A stretch of DNA of 64,000 nt from Psychrobacillus antarcticus. GTDB lineage: Bacteria; Bacillota; Bacilli; Bacillales_A; Planococcaceae. The DNA lies in contig NZ_JAIZDB010000003.1 of NCBI RefSeq assembly GCF_029533155.1, forward strand, positions 60,168 through 124,167, written 5' to 3'. The notes under the pieces are model-generated. The model was given only the letters and a program-made list of their open reading frames with translations, was not told the DNA's origin and did no database searches. Positions 18,429 through 26,615 of the stretch are shown here, in pieces (positions within the stretch are counted from its first letter, which is position 1; each line of letters opens with the position of its first letter). Made by a program: the position numbers and the translations under genes.

Positions 18429-19286
18429 CTATTTCTCAAATGGAATATTCAACAATTCTGGAACCGTGACAAACTCGTAGCCTTGCTCTTGCAGTGTCGG
18501 GATAATTTGGTGAAGAGATTTTATTGTATTGGTTCGATCGCCACCCGATTCTGCCCCATCGTGCATCAGAATAATCGCGCCTGGATGAATGTTGTCTAAT
18601 ACATTCGAAGCAATAACTTCCGGCGGGTCTTCCTGCCAATCCAACGAATCAACCGACCAGGCAATCACGTAATAGTTCATTTCGCCAAGCTTTTCAACTA
18701 ATTCATTGTATAAGAAGCCATATGGTGGTCTAAATAACTTTGTTCGGTAACCAATAATGTCGTTAAGAGCATCTTCCGTTCTAGTTACTTCCCGCTCTAG
18801 GGTTTCGAGGTCGGATTCTTCGACAAGGTTAGGATGGGAGTACGTATGGTTTCCGATTACATGACCCCCGTTTTGAATTTGCTTTACAATTTCGGGATTA
18901 GAAACAGCTTTTGAACCTAACGTGAAGAATGTTGCTGGTACCTTATACTGGTTTAATACATCTAATACATCATTTGTAAAACGAGGGTCAGGACCATCAT
19001 CAAAAGTTAAAGCAACACGTTTTTGATCAGTAGGACCTTGTAAGAAAAATATATCTGGATACCGTTGTTGTAAAATTCTCAGGTCAACAGGCTGCTGACG
19101 TTCCGGCTCTGGATTTTCATATCCTCCTTTAAAGTCAGGAAAATTTTCTTCCGGATTATCTCGTATCCATTGCCGCGATACATTTACCAAGGGATCCTCA
19201 TTCGCATAAACAGTCAAGACAACTGTTATATGAAAATAAAATAAAAACCCGGCAAGCAACAACCACTTGAATATTCGAACCTTCAT
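18429..19286 (-). CDS. Secreted polysaccharide deacetylase (NodB fold)
   Basis: 285 residues. A signal peptide or anchor (MKVRIFKWLLLAGFLFYFHI) is followed by a Pro-rich spacer and a NodB domain (about 90-280). Motifs: TFDDGPD (catalytic Asp and metal Asp), HTYSHP (His metal ligands), FRPPYG, DSLDW and the final LMHDG. It should deacetylate N-acetylated sugars of peptidoglycan or chitin-like polymers outside the membrane. AAGGAG lies 8 bases before ATG. Monocistronic and convergent to metA. Confidence 0.92.
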   Translation of the reverse strand: MKVRIFKWLLLAGFLFYFHITVVLTVYANEDPLVNVSRQWIRDNPEENFPDFKGGYENPEPERQQPVDLRILQQRYPDIFFLQGPTDQKRVALTFDDGPDPRFTNDVLDVLNQYKVPATFFTLGSKAVSNPEIVKQIQNGGHVIGNHTYSHPNLVEESDLETLEREVTRTEDALNDIIGYRTKLFRPPYGFLYNELVEKLGEMNYYVIAWSVDSLDWQEDPPEVIASNVLDNIHPGAIILMHDGAESGGDRTNTIKSLHQIIPTLQEQGYEFVTVPELLNIPFEK

Positions 19287-19509
19287 TCATTCATCTCCTT
19301 TTTATATTAATACCCGTTTTAACAGGGATTATTTATTATCACCATTGTTATTTTTGATGAAAGAGGATTATTTATTCAAAAAGAAGGAAAATAGTTTCCA
19401 CTTTTCCAGAATTATTATTGATTATTGGATATCTTACTTGAAATATGAGTTAAATCATCTTCCAGTAAACCCAATTAAATCGTGAATTTCATGTGCAAAG
19501 GAAGGTTAT

Positions 19510-20337
19510 ATGAGGATACTTGTATTAGGAGCAACAGGGTTTTTGGGTTCGAATTTGTTCCAACTGGCTTCAGAGAACAAAAGACTAAAAGTGTTTGGTA
19601 CCTCACGTTTTCAAAATGAAAACTGTATTATTATGCAAGTAGATGTTACAAACAAGCAATCATTGGAAAGTGCCATTAGGAAAATAAATCCAGAAGTAGT
19701 TATATGGACCCTTATGAGTTTTGAAGAAGAAACCCAATTAATTAAATTGGGGCTCAATAATTTATTGTCAGAAATAGAGAGTGAAATATAACTTATATTT
19801 CTATCAACGGATGCAGTTTTTGTTGAAGGAGTAGGAGGTTACAAAGAATCAGATCCAATTGGTACGTTGCCTAAAGAAGCAGCCCTAGCGGAGTATGTGA
19901 ATGGTAAATATACTGCAGAAAACCTAATTCTTAATAAACATCCAAATCATGTGATACTTCGAACTGGACCACTTTATGGTAATGGGAATCAAGTAATTGA
20001 AAAACGAACCGTACAGATAATCGAGAAAATAACAGAGAATCGGTCATTTGAGGCATGGACAAATGTGTATAGAACTTTTGTAAATGTTAGTGATTTATCA
20101 AATGCGATTATTGAATTGACCAAAATAAAATTTAATGGAATTTTGCATGCTGGACCCATACATAAAGAAAGCTATTATACGTTTTATAAGAAGAGATTGG
20201 AAGAACTTGGATGGAATAATAGTCTTCTCCGTCCAATTATAATTTCTAAAGAAGATGTCCCATATCTATCTCTTGATACGTCTCTAAATACACAAAAATC
20301 TCACCAATTGCTTACAACTAATTTTCGCCCAGTTTGA
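19510..20337 (+). pseudogene. NAD-dependent epimerase/RmlD-like reductase with in-frame stop
   Basis: One continuous frame of 276 codons is interrupted by a single TAA at 19789-19791. Upstream is the Rossmann start (MRILVLGATGFLGSNLF), with DVTNKQSLESAIRKINPEVV. Directly after the stop, in the same frame, comes LIFLSTDAVFVEG, the conserved strand of RmlD-like proteins, followed by LRTGPLYGNG and FVNVSDLSNAI. A Lys codon AAA changed to TAA explains it. The protein is otherwise full length, so the mutation is recent or is a sequencing error. Confidence 0.85.
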
Positions 20338-20525
20338 TTAATTATTGTTTTTTTAAAACTTGAAAGGACAAGATAATTGTTCTTCAACTAACTGTTGCTT
20401 AACTTCAGGAGGGTGTAAAGCCTTTTGTCTTATTGAACAAAAACAGAGGGTAGTTGACAAATTACCACGAGATTTATTGAAACGAAAACTATGAAATTCT
20501 GTCTAGTTATAAAAGGAGGGATGAT

Positions 20526-21092
20526 ATTAAAAAACTTAGCTTAATTTTATTTTTAATATTTTTGTCAATAGGGTTATTTGGCTGTCAACAAAGCGGTAAA
20601 GAGGAGGGACTAGACAACGAGATTTCTAAAAATGTAGCCAACTCTACTACTCAAAATATGCCAATAGATATGCCTTCCGATTTTGATTTTTCTATTCAGT
20701 TCGGTGTTCAAAAAAAGAATGAAATTAATACTTTTGAAAGAACGGTGACCAAGGATTTAATAGCAGATGGTACTGCAACAACAGAGTTTATCTTAACGGA
20801 AGAAGAAATGAAAGATATTTATGAGAAAATGCTAGAAATTAATATAGCCGAAAAGAAGGAGTTTACACCTGAACCTATAAACGGAACTACTTGTATGGCA
20901 GAACCGCATGGAGAAGATGAGTGGAAAATTATAATCAAAGGTGAAACGATAAGACATTTATTTTCAGAGGAATACTGCGAACCAACGAACGATGCAAAAC
21001 AGCTAATTGAGTTAAGAGATTATGTCTTTAATATAATTAAAACCAAGAGTGAATATAAATCACTCCCGGAGTCCAAAGGTGGGTATGAATAG
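20526..21092 (+). CDS. Lipoprotein, unknown, apparent ATT start
   Basis: From ATT at 20526 the frame reads a perfect lipoprotein signal: KKLSLILFLIFLSIGLFGC with the lipobox LFGC. An AAGGAGGG site lies 5 bases upstream of the ATT. The only in-frame alternative, TTG at 20562, would delete the basic start and most of the signal. The ATG at 20521 is out of frame. The mature part (about 165 residues) has a Cys pair and no recognised domain. Either a rare AUU start or a 1-base error at the start. Confidence 0.7.
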   Translation: MKKLSLILFLIFLSIGLFGCQQSGKEEGLDNEISKNVANSTTQNMPIDMPSDFDFSIQFGVQKKNEINTFERTVTKDLIADGTATTEFILTEEEMKDIYEKMLEINIAEKKEFTPEPINGTTCMAEPHGEDEWKIIIKGETIRHLFSEEYCEPTNDAKQLIELRDYVFNIIKTKSEYKSLPESKGGYE

Positions 21093-21458
21093 TTATTTAT
21101 CTAACGCAACAGTTTAGATTGTAGGTTTAAATTAATAGAGATACAAATGGAGAATAACTCGCTTAATTTACAGAGTTTGTGAACTGTTGTACTTAAAATA
21201 ACGGGTGTTTTTGTTAAATATTCGAATATCAAAATAGTTATGGCTTAGTTCTGCTAAAGGAGAACTAAGCCATTTTAAGTGTCAAAAATATAGCTAATTG
21301 CTATGTTAAATTCGATTGTAATTTACATATTAATATACTGCTAATACGTATGTTATTTTAAATGTTTCTACCACTGAACTGAACGGGTTAGAGTAACATC
21401 ACTACCAACCTTTTATTGTTTGTGGCTTGTTAAAAAATGGTCATTATATAATCTTATC
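21093..21458. other. Intergenic region with a short shared repeat
   Basis: No gene seen. It holds a strong terminator (21240-21277) and, at 21369-21388 on the minus strand, ACCCGTTCAGTTCAGTGGTA, which resembles ACCCGTTCAGTTGAGGGGTA at 909-928. The rest is AT-rich. Confidence 0.5.
21240..21277 (+). terminator. Rho-independent terminator
   Basis: 13-bp stem ATGGCTTAGTTCT / AGAACTAAGCCAT with an 8-base loop and a short T run, downstream of the lipoprotein gene. Confidence 0.85.
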
Positions 21459-22394
21459 TTAAGCCATAAAAATTCGATCAATTTCCTGTATTTCTTCTGT
21501 AGTCAGCTCTATTTCAAGTGTTTTGATATTAAGCAACACTTGTTCAGGCTTTTTAGCTCCAGGAATTACTGTATCGATGGTTGCTTGGGTTAAATACCAT
21601 GCTAGGACAATTGAAGAAATATCCGCTTGTTTATCGTTTGCGATAGTACGAAGCAGTTCTATCTTTTCAAGGTTTTGAAGAAAAGCCTCTCCTTGGAATA
21701 AAGGATTATTCGACCGGCCATCTTCAATCATTGTATCTTTACTGAATTTCCCTGTTAAGAGACCAGAAGCAAGAGGGAAATACGGGATGAATGAAATTTG
21801 GTGTTGGGCAGAATAGGGTATTAACTCATTTTCGGCTTCTCTTTTAAACAGATTATAGCCTGCTTGGATAACTTCTACATTCCCGTCTTTGTTGGCTTCT
21901 GTTAATTGATCCATTGTAAAATTAGAGACACCAATTGCCCTAATTTTCCCCTCTTCTTTTAGACGTGAGAGTGTTCCAATAGCTTCATCCTTTGGAGTTC
22001 CTTCATCTGGATAATGAATATAGAATAGATCAATATAATCTGTTTGTAGTCTACGTAAACTATTCTCAACTGTTTCTCTTAGAAATTTGGGAGAGTTATC
22101 AACTATAACCTTTCCATCCTCTATCCTATGCGCCCCTTTTGTTGCAATAATAATATCCTGCCGCGTTTTAGATTCCTTCAATACTTCTCCAATAAGTTCC
22201 TCAGATCTTCCCATTCCATATATAAAAGCACTATCCAAAAAATTGATGCCATTTTGAATTGCTGCTCGCACAATTTTCTTCCCGGTTTCATCGTTTAAAT
22301 TTTGGAATAGATTATGTCCGCCTACTGCGTTACTTCCTAGACCAATTGGATTTACCATTAGGCCAGTACGACCAATTTCCTCTAGATTTCTCAT
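21459..22394 (-). CDS. Aldo/keto reductase (IolS-like)
   Basis: 311-residue cytoplasmic NADPH-dependent oxidoreductase with the (beta/alpha)8 AKR pattern. Visible are GLGSNAVGGHNLFQ, the catalytic set FLDSAFIYGMGRSEELIGE (Asp/Tyr), IIIATKGAH (Lys) and LFYIHYPD (His), the SNF motif (AIGVSNFTMDQL) and the cofactor-site VIPGAKKPEQV. Physiological substrate unknown. The start at 22394 is the first ATG before the conserved region, although its AGGAG site is 14 bases away. It diverges from the DinB-like gene across a short, palindrome-rich promoter region. Confidence 0.9.
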   Translation of the reverse strand: MRNLEEIGRTGLMVNPIGLGSNAVGGHNLFQNLNDETGKKIVRAAIQNGINFLDSAFIYGMGRSEELIGEVLKESKTRQDIIIATKGAHRIEDGKVIVDNSPKFLRETVENSLRRLQTDYIDLFYIHYPDEGTPKDEAIGTLSRLKEEGKIRAIGVSNFTMDQLTEANKDGNVEVIQAGYNLFKREAENELIPYSAQHQISFIPYFPLASGLLTGKFSKDTMIEDGRSNNPLFQGEAFLQNLEKIELLRTIANDKQADISSIVLAWYLTQATIDTVIPGAKKPEQVLLNIKTLEIELTTEEIQEIDRIFMA

Positions 22395-22445
22395 TATTAT
22401 AGAAACAACTCCTATTCTCTGAATATTTCTATTATAATATAGAAA
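22388..22445. promoter_or_regulatory. Divergent promoter with two related palindromes
   Basis: A perfect inverted repeat TTTCTAT-TATAAT-ATAGAAA spans 22426-22445, and its centre is a TATAAT usable as a -10 in both directions. A second copy, GTTTCTATAATAATGAGAAA on the minus strand (22388-22406), overlaps the start codon of the aldo/keto reductase. Looks like a pair of operator sites for a dimeric regulator; no regulator gene is adjacent. Confidence 0.5.
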
Positions 22446-22473
22446 ACTAGAATTTAGAAAGGTGAGGGTTAGT

Positions 22474-22986
22474 TTGACAGAAATATCTGATGTGCACACT
22501 GATTTTATTCGAGTAGTTCGTAAGAAGTTTTCAGATTTAATGACAGATACCGAAAAGGCAATGATGCAATTGGATGAGGATAAGCTATTCTGGACTCCAA
22601 ATAATCATTCAAATAGTGTAGATGTAATCATTAAGCATATTAGTGGGAATCTGATTTCACGCTGGACAGACTTTTTGACGACGGATGGTGAAAAAGCAAC
22701 TAGAAATCGAGACGAAGAATTTGAAAGTACAATAGAAACTCGTAAGGAATTGTTGGAAATCTGGTCTGAAGGCTGCCAAGTATTTTTAAATGCAATAGAT
22801 ATTATAAAATCAGAACATCTGCTCCAAACAATTTATATTCGAAACGAGCCACACACTGTCATGGAAGCTGTTATAAGAAGTCTCTCACATACATCCTCAC
22901 ATGTTGGTCAGGTGATTTATATTGCCAAACAGGTGACTACTGAAGAGAAATGGACAACATTATCTATTCCAAAAAAGCGAAATTAA
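22474..22986 (+). CDS. DinB-superfamily protein (DUF1572)
   Basis: 170 residues, four-helix bundle by pattern, with the DinB-type metal histidines suggested by VIIKHISGNL (about residue 55) and LSHTSSHVGQVIYIAK (near the C-terminus). Bacillus members are metal-dependent enzymes or thiol-transferase-like proteins of unclear role. I prefer TTG at 22474, 8 bases after GAAAGGTGA; a GTG at 22462 lies within that site. GrpB-like and phosphatase genes follow at 16 and 13 bases, implying an operon. Confidence 0.8.
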   Translation: MTEISDVHTDFIRVVRKKFSDLMTDTEKAMMQLDEDKLFWTPNNHSNSVDVIIKHISGNLISRWTDFLTTDGEKATRNRDEEFESTIETRKELLEIWSEGCQVFLNAIDIIKSEHLLQTIYIRNEPHTVMEAVIRSLSHTSSHVGQVIYIAKQVTTEEKWTTLSIPKKRN

Positions 22987-23002
22987 CAATGGAGGCGTTA
23001 TC

Positions 23003-23533
23003 TTGGAGATTGGCTTAGCAAAAAACGAGGTTAAGTTATATGCTTACACGGAGGAATGGCAAAATGAGTTCCGCAAAGTGAAGCAGCAAATAATGGATGT
23101 TACTGGACTTGAAGCCGAACGAATTCAACATATAGGAAGTACCGCTATAAAAGACATGCCTGCCAAGCCAATCATCGATTTATTGGTAGGGGTGGATGAT
23201 CTAGCAAAAATAGAAAAGACACTATTCAAGGAATTACAGAATATTGGGTTTCTGAGACTTAGAGTAGAAAGAGCGGATGAAATAGTTCTTGCTATGTTTA
23301 CGGATGATACGTACGAAGTAAAAACGCATTTCATTCACATGGTAGATTTTGATAAAGAGTTATGGAGAAACCAATTGTTCTTTCGTGATTATCTAAATTC
23401 AAACGTAGAAGCCCGAGAGGAATACCGAAAGATCAAAACAACCAGTGCAAAACAAGAGGATATTAATATAAATACGTATACAGATTTGAAGGAACCATTT
23501 GTTAAAAGTATATTTACTAGGCGTATTAAATAG
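23003..23533 (+). CDS. GrpB family protein (nucleotidyltransferase fold)
   Basis: 176 residues. The GrpB/UPF0157 signature is clear: an N-terminal Y.EEWQNEF segment, then ERIQHIGSTAIKDMPAKPIIDLLVGV (quoted motif core IQHIGSTAIKDMPAKPIID), which forms the nucleotidyltransferase-like active site. The reaction is not established; some relatives are fused to dephospho-CoA kinase. The TTG start is 8 bases after GGAGGCG. It is the middle gene of a three-gene run. Confidence 0.88.
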   Translation: MEIGLAKNEVKLYAYTEEWQNEFRKVKQQIMDVTGLEAERIQHIGSTAIKDMPAKPIIDLLVGVDDLAKIEKTLFKELQNIGFLRLRVERADEIVLAMFTDDTYEVKTHFIHMVDFDKELWRNQLFFRDYLNSNVEAREEYRKIKTTSAKQEDININTYTDLKEPFVKSIFTRRIK

Positions 23534-23546
23534 GGGGTGACTAGAA

Positions 23547-24416
23547 ATGATAACCAATTTATATTTTGTTCGACATGCGCACTCCCATTATTCGGCGGAT
23601 GAGTTAGGTAGGCCATTGTCAGAGCAGGGCTTCGTCGATGCAAAAAAAATAACGGATCTATTAAAAAGACAAAATATCGATGTAGTTGTATCAAGTCCTT
23701 ATAAACGTGCGATTCAAACCGTTGAAGGAATTGCACAATATTTAGAGAAAGAAATAGTAATGATGGATGCTTTCAAAGAACGCTTTTTATCTGAACAGCC
23801 TGTTGCTGATTTCAACGAAGCAATACTCCAGGTATGGGCCGATTTTGACTTTTCATTTCCAAGTGGGGAATCTAATCATCAAGCTCAAGCTAGAGGTGTC
23901 CATGCAACAAAAGAGATTTTAGAGAAATATAAAGGACAAAATATCGCAATAGGGACACATGGCAATATAATGGTTTTAATCATGAATTACTTTGATCCAA
24001 CCTATGATTTTAGTTTTTGGGAGCAGCTTGAAATGCCTGACATTTATCAACTCACTTTTTATGAACAGCAATTGATACAGGTGAAGAGAGTGGATAAAAA
24101 CTTTAGTAGAAATAATTCAGGCTATACTATTTATAAAAAATCTGAAATACAAACTCATTTTCAAAAAATCGATCTTTATCGTAAAAGAATGATCGGTACG
24201 ATATCTTTGCTTGATCAAGTGATACTGACTATTGAAGTAGATTTATTAAATGATAATGTGAAGGTGGATGGGGACACAAACCAAATGGCATATGTAATGA
24301 GCGAAAGAGATTTAGAAATGGATTATGTGAAGATCTTTAAGGAAATGGCACGATTTTTTGTGGAAAATGAAATAACAGACCCACAAAAATATTATGAAAA
24401 ATTATCGAAAGAATAA
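23547..24416 (+). CDS. Histidine phosphatase family protein with C-terminal extension
   Basis: 289 residues. Residues 1-190 are a phosphoglycerate-mutase-like phosphatase: FVRHAHSHYS (phospho-His motif RHA), VVSSPYKRAIQT (Arg), Glu in ERFLSEQ, and IGTHGNIMVL (second His). Residues about 200-289 form an extra, mostly helical segment (IQTHFQKIDLYRKRMIG and SERDLEMDYVKIFKEMARFF) that I do not recognise and that normal members of about 190 residues lack. Substrate unknown. GGGGGTG upstream, 13 bases after the GrpB-like stop. Confidence 0.85.
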   Translation: MITNLYFVRHAHSHYSADELGRPLSEQGFVDAKKITDLLKRQNIDVVVSSPYKRAIQTVEGIAQYLEKEIVMMDAFKERFLSEQPVADFNEAILQVWADFDFSFPSGESNHQAQARGVHATKEILEKYKGQNIAIGTHGNIMVLIMNYFDPTYDFSFWEQLEMPDIYQLTFYEQQLIQVKRVDKNFSRNNSGYTIYKKSEIQTHFQKIDLYRKRMIGTISLLDQVILTIEVDLLNDNVKVDGDTNQMAYVMSERDLEMDYVKIFKEMARFFVENEITDPQKYYEKLSKE

Positions 24417-24552
24417 CGTAGTTATTTATTGGAAAACGGTTAAAATAGAACGTATGTATGGTATAATTAGATGTATAGATTGATTATCTCATGGGTGGAA
24501 GGCATGTTTTTTACTTTCTGTTTAACGACTGTTACAGAAGGGGGTGCTGCTT

Positions 24553-24648
24553 TTGACGATATTTGAATCGCTCGTAATTATGATTAGTTTTTCTACGCTA
24601 ATCATTGCATTGATTACGCTGACTTTTTCAATGACACGAAAAAAGTAA
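24553..24648 (+). CDS. Hol-Tox family small toxin (type I toxin-antitoxin type)
   Basis: 31 residues, TTG start preceded by GAAGGGGGTG. It reads MTIFESLVIMISFSTLI, then further hydrophobic residues and a final SMTRKK: one membrane helix and a basic tail. This matches the putative holin-like toxin (Hol_Tox) peptides that, like TxpA/BsrG, damage the membrane when over-expressed and are controlled by an antisense RNA. A stem-loop overlaps the stop codon. The antisense RNA itself cannot be proven by eye. Confidence 0.75.
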   Translation: MTIFESLVIMISFSTLIIALITLTFSMTRKK

Positions 24649-24680
24649 TCCACCTATGAGTTAGCGCTCGGATGGATTAC
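24645..24680 (+). terminator. Stem-loop at toxin gene end
   Basis: Stem GTAATCCA / TGGATTAC begins at the toxin stop codon. It may be the 3' structure of the toxin mRNA and the region of contact with an antisense RNA. Confidence 0.55.
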
Positions 24681-24724
24681 TTAATCAATCTTGCCGACCC
24701 CCTTGAAGGGAATCAGTCTATATT

Positions 24725-24761
24725 ACCGATTGGATGCTACTAACATCCGGTCGGTATTTTA
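24725..24761 (+). terminator. Rho-independent terminator
   Basis: Arms ACCGATTGGATG and CATCCGGTCGGT (two G-U pairs) with the T-rich tail ATTTTATTG, 75 bases beyond the toxin gene. Confidence 0.7.
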
Positions 24762-24867
24762 TTGTATACCTGTATTTCCTTTATTATACCAACTATCCAG
24801 AAGGGAATCAATGGAATAGGTTTTCTAAAATATATACTTTTTCTGTTTTTCCGACATGCTTGTTGGA

Positions 24868-25098
24868 TCAATCAAAATCAAAGTCTTCTTCTTGGTCAAT
24901 TTTCATTACATTCCTTGTTCTTGCATGGACATCCACTTCAAAAACCTGGTTGCTTGGTGTCATGATGAACACTTCATATACAACAAGACCATCCTCCATA
25001 TCCAAGTCTACATGTACAACTTCTCCAGAGACTCTCTGTAAGACAATATTCGTTGCTTGTTCCAAAGTAATCCGCTGCCCATACATTGGATTTACCAC
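24868..25098 (-). CDS. PepSY-domain protein
   Basis: 76 residues forming a single PepSY unit: ITLEQATNIVLQRVSGEVVH then DLDMEDGLVVYEVFIMT and FEVDVHARTRNVM. There is no signal peptide at the GTG start, which follows AAGGAG at an 11-base spacing, so it may act in the cytoplasm or the true start may lie elsewhere. PepSY domains often inhibit or modulate peptidases. Isolated gene between the toxin locus and the trp leader. Confidence 0.75.
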   Translation of the reverse strand: MVNPMYGQRITLEQATNIVLQRVSGEVVHVDLDMEDGLVVYEVFIMTPSNQVFEVDVHARTRNVMKIDQEEDFDFD

Positions 25099-25167
25099 TA
25101 ATTCAACGACTCCTTCTCTTACTAATACCTATATTATGCAAAGAAGATGTAAAAAGATAAAAATTAT

Positions 25168-25196
25168 TTGACAATTAGAATTATTCCTACTATCAT
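25168..25196 (+). promoter_or_regulatory. Probable sigma-A promoter of the trp operon
   Basis: TTGACA at 25168-25173, 17-base spacer, TATCAT at 25191-25196. It lies upstream of the T-box and would give a leader of about 380 bases. Confidence 0.6.
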
Positions 25197-25284
25197 AATA
25201 GTTAACTTTCATGTTCGGATAAAGGGTTGAAGACGCTAATAGTAGTGTCGCCTAAGAACAGATGAGCTGAGACTAGTTTAGTAT

Positions 25285-25550
25285 AGCGGAGAAATTGTTT
25301 GAATAAGAATAGTAGCTTTGGTGGACAATTAAGAGAGTCAGTGGTTGGTGTGAACTGATTTGTTACCGATGTGAATGGACTTATGAGAGCTTCCTCGAGA
25401 ACATTCATCAATGGTTTTAGAGGTAGACGTGTTTCCTACGTTACAGGAGCTTAAGCGGGAGTGTTACACTCCAACTAGAGGTGGCAACGCGGTCAATACC
25501 GTCCTCTTCCAAGGGTTTTTTCTGAACTCCCTTGGAAGAGGACTTTTTTT
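25285..25550 (+). ncRNA. T-box leader, Trp-specific
   Basis: Stem I elements are visible: GAATAGTAGC (AGTA box), AAGAGAGTC and GTGGTTGGTGTGAAC. The specifier context GTGAATGGACTT puts UGG (Trp) at 25376-25378. The T-box AGAGGTGGCAACGCGGT is at 25477-25493. The terminator GTCCTCTTCCAAGGG / CCCTTGGAAGAGGAC (25501-25543) plus a T run is followed 34 bases later by trpD. Uncharged tRNA-Trp should allow read-through. Confidence 0.95.
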
Positions 25551-25583
25551 ATTTAGCAGAGACGAGCAGAGGAGAGATTAAAG

Positions 25584-26615
25584 ATGAGAGAGTTTATAGA
25601 GAAAGTAGAGAAGCACGAGCAATTATCGTATGAGGAAATGATTATTGCTTCTAAGTTAATGTTTGCGGAAGATACGGAAGTCCAACATATAGTCGGTTTT
25701 TTAAATGCACTTTCAAAAAAGGGAGAGACTTCCATTGAGGTTGCTGCACTTGCAACAGTTATGAAGTCCTTTGCCATTAATTTAAATGAACCAGTTGGCG
25801 ATTATATGGATAATTGCGGTACAGGTGGGGATGGCTTGAATAGCTTTAATATTAGTACTACCTCTGCATTTGTGTTAGCAGGAGCTGGAGCAACAATTGC
25901 AAAACACGGTAATCGAAAAATTTCAAGTAGAGCTGGGAGCTCCGATGTGCTGGAGGCAATAGGGATCCATACATCCATTAGCCCTGAGGCATCAATCGAA
26001 TTACTTAAGCAAGAGGGATTAACTTTCCTTTACGCACCAAATGTACATCCAAAATTAAAGACAATTGGAATTGCTCGAAAAATGATTGGAAAGCCGACTA
26101 TTTTTAACTTGGTTGGTCCACTGACAAACCCGATTAATTTAAAAACACAATATACGGGAATTAATCGACCAGATTTCACAATGGAATATGCAGAAGTATT
26201 AAGAATTTTAGGTAGAAAGAGGGCCATAGTTGTTTGTGGTGCTGGTGGAATGGATGAAGCGTCTCTTGCAGGCGTAAATCAATTAGTCTTAGTAGACAAT
26301 GGAGATTTAATACCATTTAAGTTGACGCCAGATGATGTTGGTTTAGCTTATGCACCTATTTCAGCCATACGTGGAGGGGATGGACACAGGAATGCCCAAA
26401 TAATGCGCAACGTCCTCCAAGGGGAAGCAAGTGCCTATCTAGATACCGTTCTTTTTAATAGTGGAATTGGATTATTTGCATCTGGAATCGTTAGCTCTAT
26501 CCAAGAAGGAGTTAAGATGGCCGCTGATTCTATCCAATCTGGAAAAGCATTAGAGAAGTTGGAAGCGGTTATTACATTTAGTCAACAATCTGTACAACAT
26601 GAGGTGGCATTATGA
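25584..26615 (+). CDS. trpD: Anthranilate phosphoribosyltransferase
   Basis: 343-residue cytoplasmic enzyme joining anthranilate and PRPP, the second step from chorismate to tryptophan. Motifs: DNCGTGGDG (PRPP loop), FNISTTSAFV, KHGNRKISSRAGSSD (anthranilate/PRPP contacts) and the C-terminal GGDGHRNAQIMRNVL. Full length. GGAGAG precedes ATG. First gene after the T-box; its stop overlaps the trpC start by four bases, so translation is coupled. Confidence 0.97.
   Translation: MREFIEKVEKHEQLSYEEMIIASKLMFAEDTEVQHIVGFLNALSKKGETSIEVAALATVMKSFAINLNEPVGDYMDNCGTGGDGLNSFNISTTSAFVLAGAGATIAKHGNRKISSRAGSSDVLEAIGIHTSISPEASIELLKQEGLTFLYAPNVHPKLKTIGIARKMIGKPTIFNLVGPLTNPINLKTQYTGINRPDFTMEYAEVLRILGRKRAIVVCGAGGMDEASLAGVNQLVLVDNGDLIPFKLTPDDVGLAYAPISAIRGGDGHRNAQIMRNVLQGEASAYLDTVLFNSGIGLFASGIVSSIQEGVKMAADSIQSGKALEKLEAVITFSQQSVQHEVAL

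Larger units (their letters stand above)
24417..24867. other. Region with type I toxin gene and stem-loops
   Basis: A candidate -10 TATAAT at 24462-24467 precedes the Hol-Tox ORF. Two stem-loops follow (24645-24680 and 24725-24761). The remaining 100 bases up to the PepSY gene hold nothing I can identify. Confidence 0.5.

Noticed and set aside
24734..25171. 145-codon plus-strand ORF over the PepSY gene
   Set aside because: Ser/Thr/Lys-rich reverse of the PepSY gene, no ribosome binding site; the PepSY pattern on the minus strand is clear.
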